DNA from: an uncultured Clostridia bacterium
GTDB taxonomy: Bacteria; Bacillota; Clostridia; Christensenellales; Aristaeellaceae
Direction of reading: 5' to 3'
Length of the DNA stretch: 37,890 bases
Assembly (NCBI GenBank): GCA_934630975.1
Contig: CAKTXH010000013.1
Span: forward strand, 1 to 37,890
A model generated the notes under the pieces. The model saw only the letters and a program-made list of their open reading frames with translations. It did no database searches and was not told the DNA's origin. Shown here piece by piece: positions 31,201-37,890 of the stretch (positions are counted from its first letter, which is position 1; each line of letters opens with the position of its first letter). Position numbers and translations under genes: made by a program.

Positions 31201-32634
31201 GTGCCGGATATCGACCTGAACTTCTCAGGCGTGTATCAGCCGCGCGCACACGCGTATATCGAAGAGCTGTTCGGCAAGGGCTACTGCTATCGAGCGGGCA
31301 CCATCGGCACGCTGGCGGATAAGACGGCCTACGGTTACGTCAAAAAATACTGCGAGGAGCGGAATCTGACGCTTTCGGAGGCGGAAATGAACCGGCTGGC
31401 GTTGGGCTGCGTCGGCGTGAAGCGCACGACGGGCCAGCACCCGGCGGGCATGGTCGTTCTGCCGAAGGAATACGAAATTCAGCAGTTCGTCGCCATTCAG
31501 CACCCGGCCAACGACATGACCAGCCCGGTTATCACGACGCACTACGATTTCGGCTCGATGCACGACGTGCTGGTCAAGCTGGACGTTCTGGGCCACGACG
31601 ACCCGACGATGATCCGCATGCTGATGGATTTGACGGGCATCGACGCGCGCACCCTGCCGCTGACCGACCCGGACGTGATTTCGCTCTTCTCGGGCACACA
31701 GGCGCTGGGCGTGACCCCGGAGCAGATCGGCTCCAAGACGGGCACGTATGGCGTGCCGGAATTCGGCACGCGGTTCGTCCGCCAGATGCTCGAGGAGACG
31801 CACCCGACGACGATGGAGGAATTGATTCGTATTTCCGGCCTTTCCCACGGCACGGACGTGTGGATCGGCAACGCGCAGGAGATCATCAAGGCGGGCATTG
31901 CGCCGCTGGCCTCGTGCATCTGCTGCCGCGACGATATCATGAACGCGCTCATCGACTATGGCGTTGCGCCGAAGATGTCGTTTGATACGATGGAATCCGT
32001 CCGTAAAGGCCGCGGCCTGAAGCCGGAGATGGAAGAGGCCATGATCGAGCATAACGTGCCCGCGTGGTTTATCGACTCCTGCAAGAAGATCAAATACATG
32101 TTCCCGAAAGGACACGCGGTCGCTTACGTGACGATGGCGCTGCGCATCGCGTGGTACAAGGTGCACCGCCCGGCGGCGTATTACTGCGCGTATTACACCG
32201 TCCGCGCGGACTGCTTCGACGCGAGCATCCTCGGCGGATCGCTGGAATCCATCCGCGCCCGTTACAAGGAGATGGAGGAGAACAGCAAAGACCTGTCGCA
32301 GAAGGACAAGGATCTGATGATCATCATGGAGCTGGTGATTGAAATGCTCTGCCGCGGCATCAAGCTCGCGCCGGTCGATCTATATAAGAGCGACGCGACG
32401 AAATTCCAGGTGGTGGACGACAAGACGATCCGCATGCCGTTCAACGCGCTGCCGGGTCTGGGCGAAGCCGCCGCGCAGAGCATTGTGGACGCGCGTGAGC
32501 AGTCGCCGTTCATCTCCGTGGAGGATCTGCGCAACCGCACGAAGATTTCCGCGTCGCTGATTGATCTGCTGCGCGAGGGCGGCTGTCTGGGCAATCTACC
32601 GGAAAGCAACCAGACGACGCTGTTTTCGTTCTGA
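28285..32634 (+). CDS. polC: DNA polymerase III alpha subunit, Gram-positive type PolC
   Basis: Replicative polymerase with built-in 3'-5' proofreading. The 1449-residue length matches the family (about 1440). In order: an N-terminal domain (1-230); an OB-fold region (about 230-335); the first part of the PHP domain (IELHMHTNMSEMDAVSSASD near 348); the inserted DEDD exonuclease (VVVDFETTGLNP near 432, HRAVHDARATAHML near its end); the rest of PHP; then the polymerase core. The core has a zinc finger (CPKC near 920, CPQC near 946) and the catalytic VPDIDLNFSG (near 973). Start is GTG at 28285, with GAGGTGA 7 nt upstream; the open frame back to 28213 runs through the hairpins and was excluded. 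Confidence 0.97.
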   Translation: MAQQWEGLLEGAAQELRGHLTLERVTASKAGDEISVFFSSDMLVEERPFLAAQRAMRRNFAPMRVKMIIRSPQLAQDFLSDPQKYAPFILRCVKRRHPSGAPFMNDATLECKGDVLSVLVPQDIAPKFLAQSGVDKYIEQLVENVFVTKVHVVFQAVKLREEQLEEIRRRRKAEDEQAVAEMIKTQSEQVAAQEAKAAKEKPKAVFGRPITAEPLPISELTEEASKLTICGEVLTVETRELRGGEMQLLSFALTDYTNTIKCKAFLRYKPRRGRFGSASQEEDDRPPTEEEKKAVDDVIAAVKEGKWFAVRGDVKMDSFEHGLVMMVNDIDEREKPMRQDTAERKRIELHMHTNMSEMDAVSSASDLIKRAAQWGHPAVAITDHGVVQAFPEAFGAAKKNKIKLIPGMEGYLTDVTVVVKDGDDRPLTDDIVVVDFETTGLNPRKCRIMEIGAVRIRNGQVVEEYSRFVNPMEPIPQEVSELTHITDAMVADANPAEVEIPKLLEFIGGAAFAAHNAKFDYSFLTEECNRLGIEIHMPVIDTLEFSRRMYPSLKSHRLGAVCKSLGISLKNAHRAVHDARATAHMLNRMLDTAKEKGVTRLNEINSALTGGAIGDSYHIILLAAEQDGMTNLNKIVSEGHLNYFSRKPHTPREILQKYRKGIIVGSACEAGELFRAVVDGKNDTELKRIARFYDYLEIQPIGNNAFMLREGMAEDEEQLRDFNRKIVWLGEELGIPVCATGDVHFLDPKDGKFRAIIQAAHGFKDADNQPPLYFKTTQEMLDEFSYLGKAKAEEVVIDNPAKIAARIGEVGLYPKHPEGKETFQPFWPDAADNIRNLCEEQIREWFGDNPPEIVVARKEKELSSILGYGYGTLYNIAEKLVKKSNADGYLVGSRGSVGSSYVAHLVGISEVNALPPHYRCPKCKWYTFDVDKSKYKVGVDLPPMKCPQCGEELFRDGFDIPFEVFLGFKGDKVPDIDLNFSGVYQPRAHAYIEELFGKGYCYRAGTIGTLADKTAYGYVKKYCEERNLTLSEAEMNRLALGCVGVKRTTGQHPAGMVVLPKEYEIQQFVAIQHPANDMTSPVITTHYDFGSMHDVLVKLDVLGHDDPTMIRMLMDLTGIDARTLPLTDPDVISLFSGTQALGVTPEQIGSKTGTYGVPEFGTRFVRQMLEETHPTTMEELIRISGLSHGTDVWIGNAQEIIKAGIAPLASCICCRDDIMNALIDYGVAPKMSFDTMESVRKGRGLKPEMEEAMIEHNVPAWFIDSCKKIKYMFPKGHAVAYVTMALRIAWYKVHRPAAYYCAYYTVRADCFDASILGGSLESIRARYKEMEENSKDLSQKDKDLMIIMELVIEMLCRGIKLAPVDLYKSDATKFQVVDDKTIRMPFNALPGLGEAAAQSIVDAREQSPFISVEDLRNRTKISASLIDLLREGGCLGNLPESNQTTLFSF

Positions 32635-32652
32635 TTTCGCTCAAAATCAGAA
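32629..32652 (+). terminator. AT-rich hairpin overlapping the polC stop codon
   Basis: TTCTGATTT (32629-32637) pairs perfectly with AAATCAGAA (32644-32652) over a 6-nt loop, and the stem includes the TGA stop. It lacks a T-tract on the plus strand, so it is a doubtful terminator but may define the 3' end of the mRNA. Confidence 0.35.
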
Positions 32653-32712
32653 GAAATCTTGCGTTATAAATGCGAATTTCGACGGAATAGCTGACAAACC
32701 ATGTATAGAGGG

Positions 32713-32741
32713 TTGTTTTTTTGAAAAAGCGGTGATATAAT
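32713..32741 (+). promoter_or_regulatory. Promoter of the rimP-nusA-infB operon
   Basis: TTGTTT (3 of 6), 17-nt spacer, perfect TATAAT at 32736-32741 preceded by TGA (an extended -10, TGN). The start near 32748 leaves a leader of about 125 nt before rimP. Confidence 0.8.
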
Positions 32742-32751
32742 AACCGCATAA

Positions 32752-32830
32752 GATGGCGGCGCAGGGAGTTTTGTACCCTGCGGGTGGATGCGAAAGAGTG
32801 GGAGAAGCGCCCACTCTTTCTATCTGCCGC
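32752..32830 (+). promoter_or_regulatory. Structured leader RNA of the rimP operon (possible three-way junction)
   Basis: Outer stem GCGGC (32756-32760) with GCCGC (32826-32830). Inside it, stem GCAGGG (32761-32766) with CCCTGC (32776-32781), and stem AAAGAGTGGG (32793-32802) with CCCACTCTTT (32810-32819), which is 10 bp with no mismatch. The last stem ends in CTTT then CTAT, so it could also act as an attenuator. NusA is encoded in this operon, and autoregulation through a leader would make sense (inference). Confidence 0.5.
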
Positions 32831-32872
32831 GGCCGTTTGAGCGAATTTTTGTGAGACTGTGGGAGTGTGTGA

Positions 32873-33388
32873 ATGGCACAAAGCGATTTGACCCGTGTGA
32901 TTGAACCGGCCTGCCAGAAGCTTGCCGAGCAGCTTGGCTTTGAGCTGGTGGACGTGGAGCTTGTGCGCGAAGGCGCGAGCCGTTATCTGCGGATTTATAT
33001 TGACAAACCCGACGGTATTACCTTGAACGACTGCGAAACGTATCATCGTGCTGTGGCCCCGCTGGTCGAGCGCGTGGATTACGATTTCCTTGAGGTATGC
33101 TCGCCGGGTCTTGATCGTCCGCTGAAAAAGCAGAAGGATTTTGACAAGCATGCGGGCGAAACGGTGGAAATCCACCTGTTCCGCCCGGTGGAAAAGCGCA
33201 AGCAGTTTGAGGGCGAGCTGGTCGGCCTGACGGATGGCGAAATCGTCATCCGCGACGGCGAAAACGAGCTGCGCTTCAAGCAGAAGGACGTTTCGCTGTG
33301 CAAGCCCCTGGTGATCATCACCGAGGACGACATCGCAATGGACGAGGAGATGAGCGACGATGAGGAAAACGACTCAGAAGGAAGATAA
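32873..33388 (+). CDS. rimP: Ribosome maturation factor RimP
   Basis: Needed for 30S subunit maturation. The 171-residue protein has the N-terminal alpha-beta domain (LGFELVDVELVREGASRYLR, then IYIDKPDGITLNDCE), the conserved LEVCSPGLDRPLKKQKDF and a C-terminal SH3-like barrel (EGELVGLTDGEIVIRDGENE). The acidic tail is longer than usual. GGGAG lies 7 nt before the ATG. It is the first gene of the nusA-infB operon, the conserved arrangement. Its 3' end overlaps the nusA start by 29 nt in a different frame. Confidence 0.96.
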   Translation: MAQSDLTRVIEPACQKLAEQLGFELVDVELVREGASRYLRIYIDKPDGITLNDCETYHRAVAPLVERVDYDFLEVCSPGLDRPLKKQKDFDKHAGETVEIHLFRPVEKRKQFEGELVGLTDGEIVIRDGENELRFKQKDVSLCKPLVIITEDDIAMDEEMSDDEENDSEGR

Positions 33389-34550
33389 GCGTCAGGGCAT
33401 GGACAAAAACGAGAATCGTGAGATGATCGAAGCCGTCGCGGCGCTGGCCAAGGAGAAAAACATCAGCAAGGAGCTGCTCTTTTCGGCGATTGAAGAGGCT
33501 TTGAAGAGCGCTTATAAAAATAATTTCAGCAAGGAATACGGCATGCCGCCCTCCAACGCGAACGTTCGCGTGGAGCTGAACCGGGAGACGGGCGCGGTTC
33601 GCCTGTACGCCCGCAAGACGGTCGAGCGCTGGCCCACCGACGAGGCGACCGAGATTTCCATCGAGGAAGCGCAGGCGATTCAGCCCAGCTATCAGCAGGA
33701 CGATATCGTCGAGGTCGAGGTCACGCCGGATAACTTCCGCCGCGTCGCCGCGCAGACGGCCAAGCAGGTCATCGTGCAGAAAATCCGCGAGGCCGAGCGC
33801 GGCAAGGTCTACGACGACTTCATCGAGAAGGAAAACGAGATCCTGACCGCGATTGTGCACAGCGTCGATCCCGAGACGAAGGATGTTTACGTCGAACTGG
33901 GCAAGACCGAGGGCGTGCTCGAGCCGAGCCAGCAGATGGCGACCGACGTGTATGCGCCGGGCGAGCGCTTCAAGGTTTACGTGCTGGAGGTCGTCGCGGA
34001 TCGCCGTCTGGCGCGTCCGGGCGCGAAGCACGGCCCGCAGGTAAGCGTATCCCGCATCCATCCGGGCTTGGTCAAGCGCCTGTTCGAGCTGGAAGTGCCC
34101 GAGATTCAGAGCGGCATTGTGCAGATCAAGTCCATCTCTCGCGAGGCGGGTAGCCGCACGAAGATGGCCGTGCACTCCACCGATCCGATGATCGACCCGG
34201 TGGGTTCCTGCGTCGGCCCGCGCGGCCAGCGCGTGGACCGCGTGGTGACCGAGTTGCGCGGCGAGAAGATCGACATCATCAAGTGGTCGGCCGACCCCGC
34301 GGAGTTCGTCGCCAACGCGCTGAACCCGGCGCACGTGGTGAGCGTGTTCGTCAACGAGCAGGAGAAGGCCTGCCGCGTGGTCGTGCCGGATAACCAGCTT
34401 TCGCTGGCCATCGGCAAGGAAGGCCAGAACGCCCGCCTTGCGGCGCGCCTGACCGGCTGGAAAATCGACATCAAGAGCCAGAGCCAAATCGACGAGCAGG
34501 TTGAAGCCGAAGCGGCGGAAGCGCCGGCGGCCGAAGGCGACGCCGAGTAA
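33360..34550 (+). CDS. nusA: Transcription termination/antitermination factor NusA
   Basis: RNA polymerase-bound factor controlling pausing and termination. The 396-residue protein has the N-terminal polymerase-binding domain (ISKELLFSAIEEALKSAYKNN), an S1 domain (about 145-215), KH1 (GSCVGPRGQRVDRVVTELRG) and KH2 (SLAIGKEGQNARLAARLTGW). It lacks the C-terminal acidic repeats of the proteobacterial protein, as usual in Bacillota. The chosen ATG at 33360 has GAGGAGA 9 nt upstream, inside rimP. A second ATG at 33399 would match the family start more closely but has only a weak Shine-Dalgarno. Confidence 0.96.
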   Translation: MRKTTQKEDKRQGMDKNENREMIEAVAALAKEKNISKELLFSAIEEALKSAYKNNFSKEYGMPPSNANVRVELNRETGAVRLYARKTVERWPTDEATEISIEEAQAIQPSYQQDDIVEVEVTPDNFRRVAAQTAKQVIVQKIREAERGKVYDDFIEKENEILTAIVHSVDPETKDVYVELGKTEGVLEPSQQMATDVYAPGERFKVYVLEVVADRRLARPGAKHGPQVSVSRIHPGLVKRLFELEVPEIQSGIVQIKSISREAGSRTKMAVHSTDPMIDPVGSCVGPRGQRVDRVVTELRGEKIDIIKWSADPAEFVANALNPAHVVSVFVNEQEKACRVVVPDNQLSLAIGKEGQNARLAARLTGWKIDIKSQSQIDEQVEAEAAEAPAAEGDAE

Positions 34551-34565
34551 AAGCGGGGTGCGCCG

Positions 34566-34832
34566 ATGAAGACACGCAAAATTCCCATGCGCATGTGCGT
34601 GGGCTGCCGCGAGATGAAGGAAAAGAAGGCGCTGCTGCGCATCGTTCGCAACGCGCAGGGGGAAATCAGTTTTGACCGAATCGGCAAAGCGCCGGGGCGC
34701 GGCGCATATATTTGCAAATCGAAGGACTGCCTGACCAAGGCGGTTCGCCAGCGTCAGCTTGACCGCGCGCTGGAAACGAAGATCGACGAGGCCGTGCTGA
34801 ACCAGCTGATGGAGGAAATTGATGCAGATTGA
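34566..34832 (+). CDS. rnpM: RNase P modulator RnpM (YlxR, DUF448)
   Basis: An 88-residue basic RNA-binding protein. It has the family start RKIPMRMCVGCREMKEKKAL, the conserved GKAPGRGAYICKSKDCL and a helical end. YlxR has been reported in Bacillus to bind RNase P RNA and modulate it, hence the name RnpM; older literature treats it as a nucleoid-associated regulator. It is encoded between nusA and ylxQ, as in nearly all Bacillota. Its 3' end overlaps ylxQ by 11 nt. The rnpB gene it would act on lies 16 kb upstream in this window. Confidence 0.95.
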   Translation: MKTRKIPMRMCVGCREMKEKKALLRIVRNAQGEISFDRIGKAPGRGAYICKSKDCLTKAVRQRQLDRALETKIDEAVLNQLMEEIDAD

Positions 34833-35163
34833 GCGCGACGCGTTTTATGCGATGCTGGGCATCGCCATGCGCGCGGGGCAGCTGAGCCTCGGCGAGAGCG
34901 GCGTGCTCAAGGCGGTTTCATCCGGGGCGGCTCTGTTTATGATTCTGGATGCGGGCGCATCCGACAATACGAAAAAGAAATTCCGGGATTCCTGCGCGTT
35001 TTACAAAGTTCCGCTTTATGAAACGACGCCGGACAGACTGGGCAGCGCCATCGGCAAGCCGGGACGCATGAGCGCCGCGATTGCGCGGGGCACGCTGGGC
35101 GACAAGCTGCTGGCTTTGGCCAAGGAAGAGGAGACGGGCAACGCGCCGTCTCAGGGAAGATAA
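34822..35163 (+). CDS. ylxQ: L7Ae-family K-turn RNA-binding protein YlxQ
   Basis: A 113-residue protein of the L7Ae/L30e family, which binds kink-turn RNA. It has LGIAMRAGQLSLGESGVLKA near the start, the hydrophobic LFMILDAGASDNTKKKF, the recognition-loop region VPLYETTPDRLGSAIGKPGR and a helical C-terminus. The ATG at 34822 has GGAGG (34811-34815) 6 nt upstream; a TTG codon directly before it is less likely. Its cellular RNA target is not established. It is placed between rnpM and infB as expected. Confidence 0.93.
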   Translation: MQIERDAFYAMLGIAMRAGQLSLGESGVLKAVSSGAALFMILDAGASDNTKKKFRDSCAFYKVPLYETTPDRLGSAIGKPGRMSAAIARGTLGDKLLALAKEEETGNAPSQGR

Positions 35164-35205
35164 CCACACGACAGTGACGCAAATTTGCGGGGGTGCAAGG
35201 GCAGA

Positions 35206-37734
35206 ATGTCCAAAATGAAGGTTCAAGACGCAACAAAGGAACTCAGCCGCCGGGCGGCGAAGCTGCTGGGAGACGTGACGGGAGTCCGTACCGCGGCGGA
35301 AAAGACGCTCGCCGAGCTGCGCAAGATTGAAAACGGCTTTACGCAGCAGCAGGAGGCCGAGCGCGAGGAGAAGCGCCGCGAAGAACAGCAGAAGGCGCTC
35401 AGCTCCCAGAGCAAGGCATGGACGATGCCCGACGACGTGCCGGAAGAGAAGAAGGAAGAAAAGAAGGCAGAGCCTGTCCAGCAGAGCAAGCCCGCCGAAA
35501 CGGAAGCGAAGCAGCCTGCTCCCGCGCCTCGTGCGCAGCAGAGCGCCGCGCCCGCTCAGACGGCGCGCCCGCAGAACGCCGCGCCGCGCGCCCAGCAGGG
35601 CAATTTTGCGCCGCGCGGACAGCAGAGCGGCTTTGCGCCGAGAGGGCAGCAGCAGGGCGGTTTCGCGCCGCGCGGACAGCAGGGCGGCGCACAGGGTGGT
35701 CAGCGTCCGGCGGGTGGACAGCGCCCGATGGGCGGCGGCAGACCGCAGCGCGCGCCGAAGGGACCTGAACTGATGCCGACGGTCGAGAAGGAGCGCGTTT
35801 CCAACTACGATCCGAATAAGAAGATGCGCCAGCGTCAGCATGACCCGGAGCATCAGCCGGTGAAGAACCGCAAGCAGCTTGCGCGCGACACGGGCTACGG
35901 CATGGATGACGACGTGGTGCGCGGCCGCCGCAAGAAGGGCCGTCAGCTCTCTGCGCAGCAGATGATGGCCCCGATTAAGATCGAGACGGCCTACATGACC
36001 GCCGAGACCATCACCGTCCGCGATCTGACCGAGCGCATCGGCAAACCGGCGGGCGAGATCATCAAGAAGCTGATGCTGCTGGGCATCATGGCGACGATCA
36101 ACCAGGAGCTGGATTTCGATACCGCGTCTCTGGTGGCTTCCGAGTTCGGCGTGACGCTGGAAATGAAGCTTGACAAGACCGCCGAGGATGCGCTCTCCGC
36201 CGAGAACGTGGAGGACAGCGAGGAAGAGCTGGTCACGCGCCCGCCGGTCGTCACGATCATGGGTCACGTCGATCACGGCAAAACGTCGCTGCTTGACTAC
36301 ATCCGCAAGGCGAAGGTGGCTGCGGGCGAGGCCGGCGGCATCACCCAGCACATCGGCGCGTACATCGCCAAGGTGGACGACCGCCAGATCACCTTCCTGG
36401 ATACCCCGGGCCACGAAGCCTTCACGGCGATGCGCGCCCGCGGTACGCAGGCGACCGATATCGCGATTCTGGTCGTCGCGGCGGACGACGGCGTGATGCC
36501 GCAGACCATCGAATCCATCAACCACGCGAAAGCGGCGAAGTGCCCGATCATCGTGGCGATCAACAAGATCGACAAGCCGGGCGCAGACCCGGACGCGGTG
36601 AAGCAGGAGCTGACCCGCTACGAGCTGGTGCCGGAAGAGTGGGGCGGCGACACCATCATGGTGAACGTTTCCGCCAAGACCGGCGAAGGCATCGACGATC
36701 TGCTTGAGAACGTGCTGCTGCTGGCCGACATGCTGGAGCTGAAGGCCAACCCGAACCGCAAGGCGCGCGGCGTTATCATCGAGGCGAAGCTGGATCATTC
36801 CCGCGGTGCCGTCGCGACGGCGCTGGTGCAGAACGGTACGCTGCACGTGGGCGACATGGTGGTCGCGGGCAACGCGTATGGCCGCATCCGCGCGATGGTT
36901 TCCAGCCGCGGCGAGCGCGTGAAGAACGCGACGCCGTCCACGCCGGTTGAGATTATCGGTTTCGGCGGCGTGCCGGAAGCGGGCGACGAGTTCATGGCGG
37001 TGGCCGACGAGAAGCTGGCCCGTCAGGTCGTCGAGGAGCGCGCCGCGAAGGCCCGCGCGTCGATGGTCAAGAACAGCTCCGCCTCCACGCTCGAAGAGCT
37101 GTACAGCAAGCTCGAGCAGGGCGAGGTCAAGGATCTCAACATCATCATCAAGGCCGACGTGCAGGGTTCCGTCGAGGCGGTCAAGCAGTCGCTTGAAAAG
37201 CTCTCCAACGCGGAAGTTCGCGTGCGCACGATCCACAGCGGCGTGGGCGCGATTACCGAGAACGACGTCATGCTCGCCGGTATCGACGGCGCGATTATCA
37301 TCGGCTTCAACGTCCGCCCGGACGCGAAGGCGCGCGAGGCCGCGAACCGCGACGGCATCGACATCCGCTATTACCGCGTGATCTATCAGGCCATCGAGGA
37401 TATCGAGAAGGCCATGAAGGGCATGCTGACGCCGGAATTCCGCGAGAACGTCATCGGTCACGCGGAGGTGCGCAACGTGTTCAAGATCACGGGCGTGGGC
37501 ATCGTCGCCGGTTCTTACGTCACCGACGGCAAGCTCCAGCGCAACGCGCAGGTTCGCCTGCTGCGCGACAACGTGGTGGTTTACGAGGGCAAGCTCTCTT
37601 CGCTCCAGCGCTTCAAGGACGCGGTCAAGGAAGTGGCCGACGGCTACGAGTGCGGCGTGTGCCTGGAAAACTACACGGATATCAAGGAAGGCGACGTCAT
37701 CGAGTGCTTCGTGATGGAAGAAATCCCGAGGTAA
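35206..37734 (+). CDS. infB: Translation initiation factor IF-2
   Basis: GTPase that places initiator tRNA on the ribosome. The 842-residue protein has a short N-terminal helical domain (KVQDATKELSRRAAKLL). A long disordered linker (about 65-190) is rich in A, Q, P, R and G, including three FAPRGQQ units. The IF2_N module lies near 265-310. The G domain has GHVDHGKTS near 352, DTPGHE and NKID. Domains II to IV follow, with the C-terminal domain that binds fMet-tRNA. The start at 35206 (MSKMKVQ) follows AAGGG; a TTG at 35185 and an ATG at 35215 are alternatives. Last gene before a terminator. Confidence 0.97.
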   Translation: MSKMKVQDATKELSRRAAKLLGDVTGVRTAAEKTLAELRKIENGFTQQQEAEREEKRREEQQKALSSQSKAWTMPDDVPEEKKEEKKAEPVQQSKPAETEAKQPAPAPRAQQSAAPAQTARPQNAAPRAQQGNFAPRGQQSGFAPRGQQQGGFAPRGQQGGAQGGQRPAGGQRPMGGGRPQRAPKGPELMPTVEKERVSNYDPNKKMRQRQHDPEHQPVKNRKQLARDTGYGMDDDVVRGRRKKGRQLSAQQMMAPIKIETAYMTAETITVRDLTERIGKPAGEIIKKLMLLGIMATINQELDFDTASLVASEFGVTLEMKLDKTAEDALSAENVEDSEEELVTRPPVVTIMGHVDHGKTSLLDYIRKAKVAAGEAGGITQHIGAYIAKVDDRQITFLDTPGHEAFTAMRARGTQATDIAILVVAADDGVMPQTIESINHAKAAKCPIIVAINKIDKPGADPDAVKQELTRYELVPEEWGGDTIMVNVSAKTGEGIDDLLENVLLLADMLELKANPNRKARGVIIEAKLDHSRGAVATALVQNGTLHVGDMVVAGNAYGRIRAMVSSRGERVKNATPSTPVEIIGFGGVPEAGDEFMAVADEKLARQVVEERAAKARASMVKNSSASTLEELYSKLEQGEVKDLNIIIKADVQGSVEAVKQSLEKLSNAEVRVRTIHSGVGAITENDVMLAGIDGAIIIGFNVRPDAKAREAANRDGIDIRYYRVIYQAIEDIEKAMKGMLTPEFRENVIGHAEVRNVFKITGVGIVAGSYVTDGKLQRNAQVRLLRDNVVVYEGKLSSLQRFKDAVKEVADGYECGVCLENYTDIKEGDVIECFVMEEIPR

Positions 37735-37756
37735 TCGGTTTTTAAGGTCAACAGAC

Positions 37757-37796
37757 GCGGCCCGGTTGCATGCTCTGCCGCCGGGCCGCCTTTTTT
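37757..37796 (+). terminator. Intrinsic terminator after infB
   Basis: GCGGCCCGG (37757-37765) pairs perfectly with CCGGGCCGC (37781-37789) over a 15-nt loop, followed by a C and six T residues (37791-37796). rbfA begins 18 nt later without an evident promoter of its own, so readthrough probably feeds it. Confidence 0.88.
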
Positions 37797-37813
37797 AAGT
37801 AAGGTAAGGAAAT

Positions 37814-37890
37814 ATGGCCAATCAACAATTTGAACGCACAGACCGCATTGCCAGCGAAATCATGCGCGAAACGGAGAAGATCATCCGCGA
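37814..37890 (+). CDS. rbfA: Ribosome-binding factor A (N-terminal part, cut by window end)
   Basis: The first 25 codons of a protein starting MANQQFERTDRIASEIMRE, then TEKIIR. This fits the RbfA N-terminus (M-A-N-x-x-x-x-R at the start and a helix with E-I-x-R-E). RbfA is a cold-shock factor that helps mature the 5' end of 16S rRNA. AAGGTAAGG precedes the ATG. Position after infB supports the call. Bacillus has ylxP between infB and rbfA; it is absent here. Only the start can be judged. Confidence 0.85.
   Translation, partial: MANQQFERTDRIASEIMRETEKIIR

Noticed and set aside
35590..35765. Frameshift or assembly error in the infB linker
   Set aside because: The repetitive Q/R/G/A-rich linker stays in one frame and joins two recognisable parts of IF2; such linkers are normal in this protein.
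34918..37461. 847-codon minus-strand frame opposite infB
   Set aside because: Antisense shadow; no recognisable domain, and infB fills the plus strand.

Overview
The window is a GC-rich stretch of bacterial housekeeping chromosome. Gene content and order match Bacillota, most likely a high-GC member of the Clostridia. The evidence is the order priA-def-fmt-rsmB-rlmN-stp-prkC-rsgA-rpe-thiN, followed by rpsB-tsf-pyrH-frr-uppS-cdsA-dxr-rseP-ispG-polC-rimP-nusA-rnpM-ylxQ-infB-rbfA. PolC itself (a Gram-positive-type replicative polymerase), a PASTA kinase with its PP2C phosphatase, and a class A RNase P RNA point the same way. The genus is my inference and cannot be fixed from the sequence alone. 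No phage, insertion sequence, CRISPR array, tRNA or rRNA gene was seen.

Layout. (1) 1-2.8 kb: the end of mutY, a small membrane protein gene, and a leftward pair encoding a small zinc-ribbon protein and a WYL regulator. (2) 2.8-17.2 kb: the priA-to-thiN translation, methylation and signalling cluster. It is interrupted at 5.1-6.5 kb by two leftward genes of unknown function (DUF6179 and DUF6323 types), and it ends in an unusual single reading frame joining TrmK and Nif3. (3) 17.2-19.5 kb: a coiled-coil zinc-ribbon protein, rnpB with a perfect consensus promoter, and a membrane acyltransferase gene between two UUCG-capped terminators. (4) 19.6-28.0 kb: rpsB-tsf-pyrH-frr, then lipid and isoprenoid genes (uppS, cdsA, dxr, rseP, ispG). 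(5) 28.0-32.6 kb: polC after a complex intergenic region. (6) 32.6 kb to the end: the rimP-nusA-rnpM-ylxQ-infB operon with a structured leader, a terminator, and the start of rbfA.

How the genes fit together. Most products serve translation: initiator formylation and deformylation, rRNA and tRNA methylation, ribosome assembly GTPase and factors, S2, EF-Ts, ribosome recycling, IF2 and NusA. A second theme is the envelope: Dxr and IspG make isoprenoid precursors, UppS makes the undecaprenyl carrier, CdsA makes CDP-diacylglycerol, and RseP is a membrane protease. The Stp/PrkC pair would sense cell-wall fragments. RnpM, a reported modulator of RNase P, is encoded 16 kb from rnpB.

No obviously new defence or mobile system was found. 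The points most worth a second look are the TrmK-Nif3 fusion with a perfect internal Shine-Dalgarno, the DUF6323/DUF6179 pair lying antisense inside the priA-def cluster, a promoter-terminator unit of about 49 nt upstream of def, a self-complementary -35 hexamer apparently shared by two divergent promoters, the repetitive basic tail on RsmB, structured leaders before rpsB and rimP, and two intergenic elements bounded by CCTTCC/GGAAGG.
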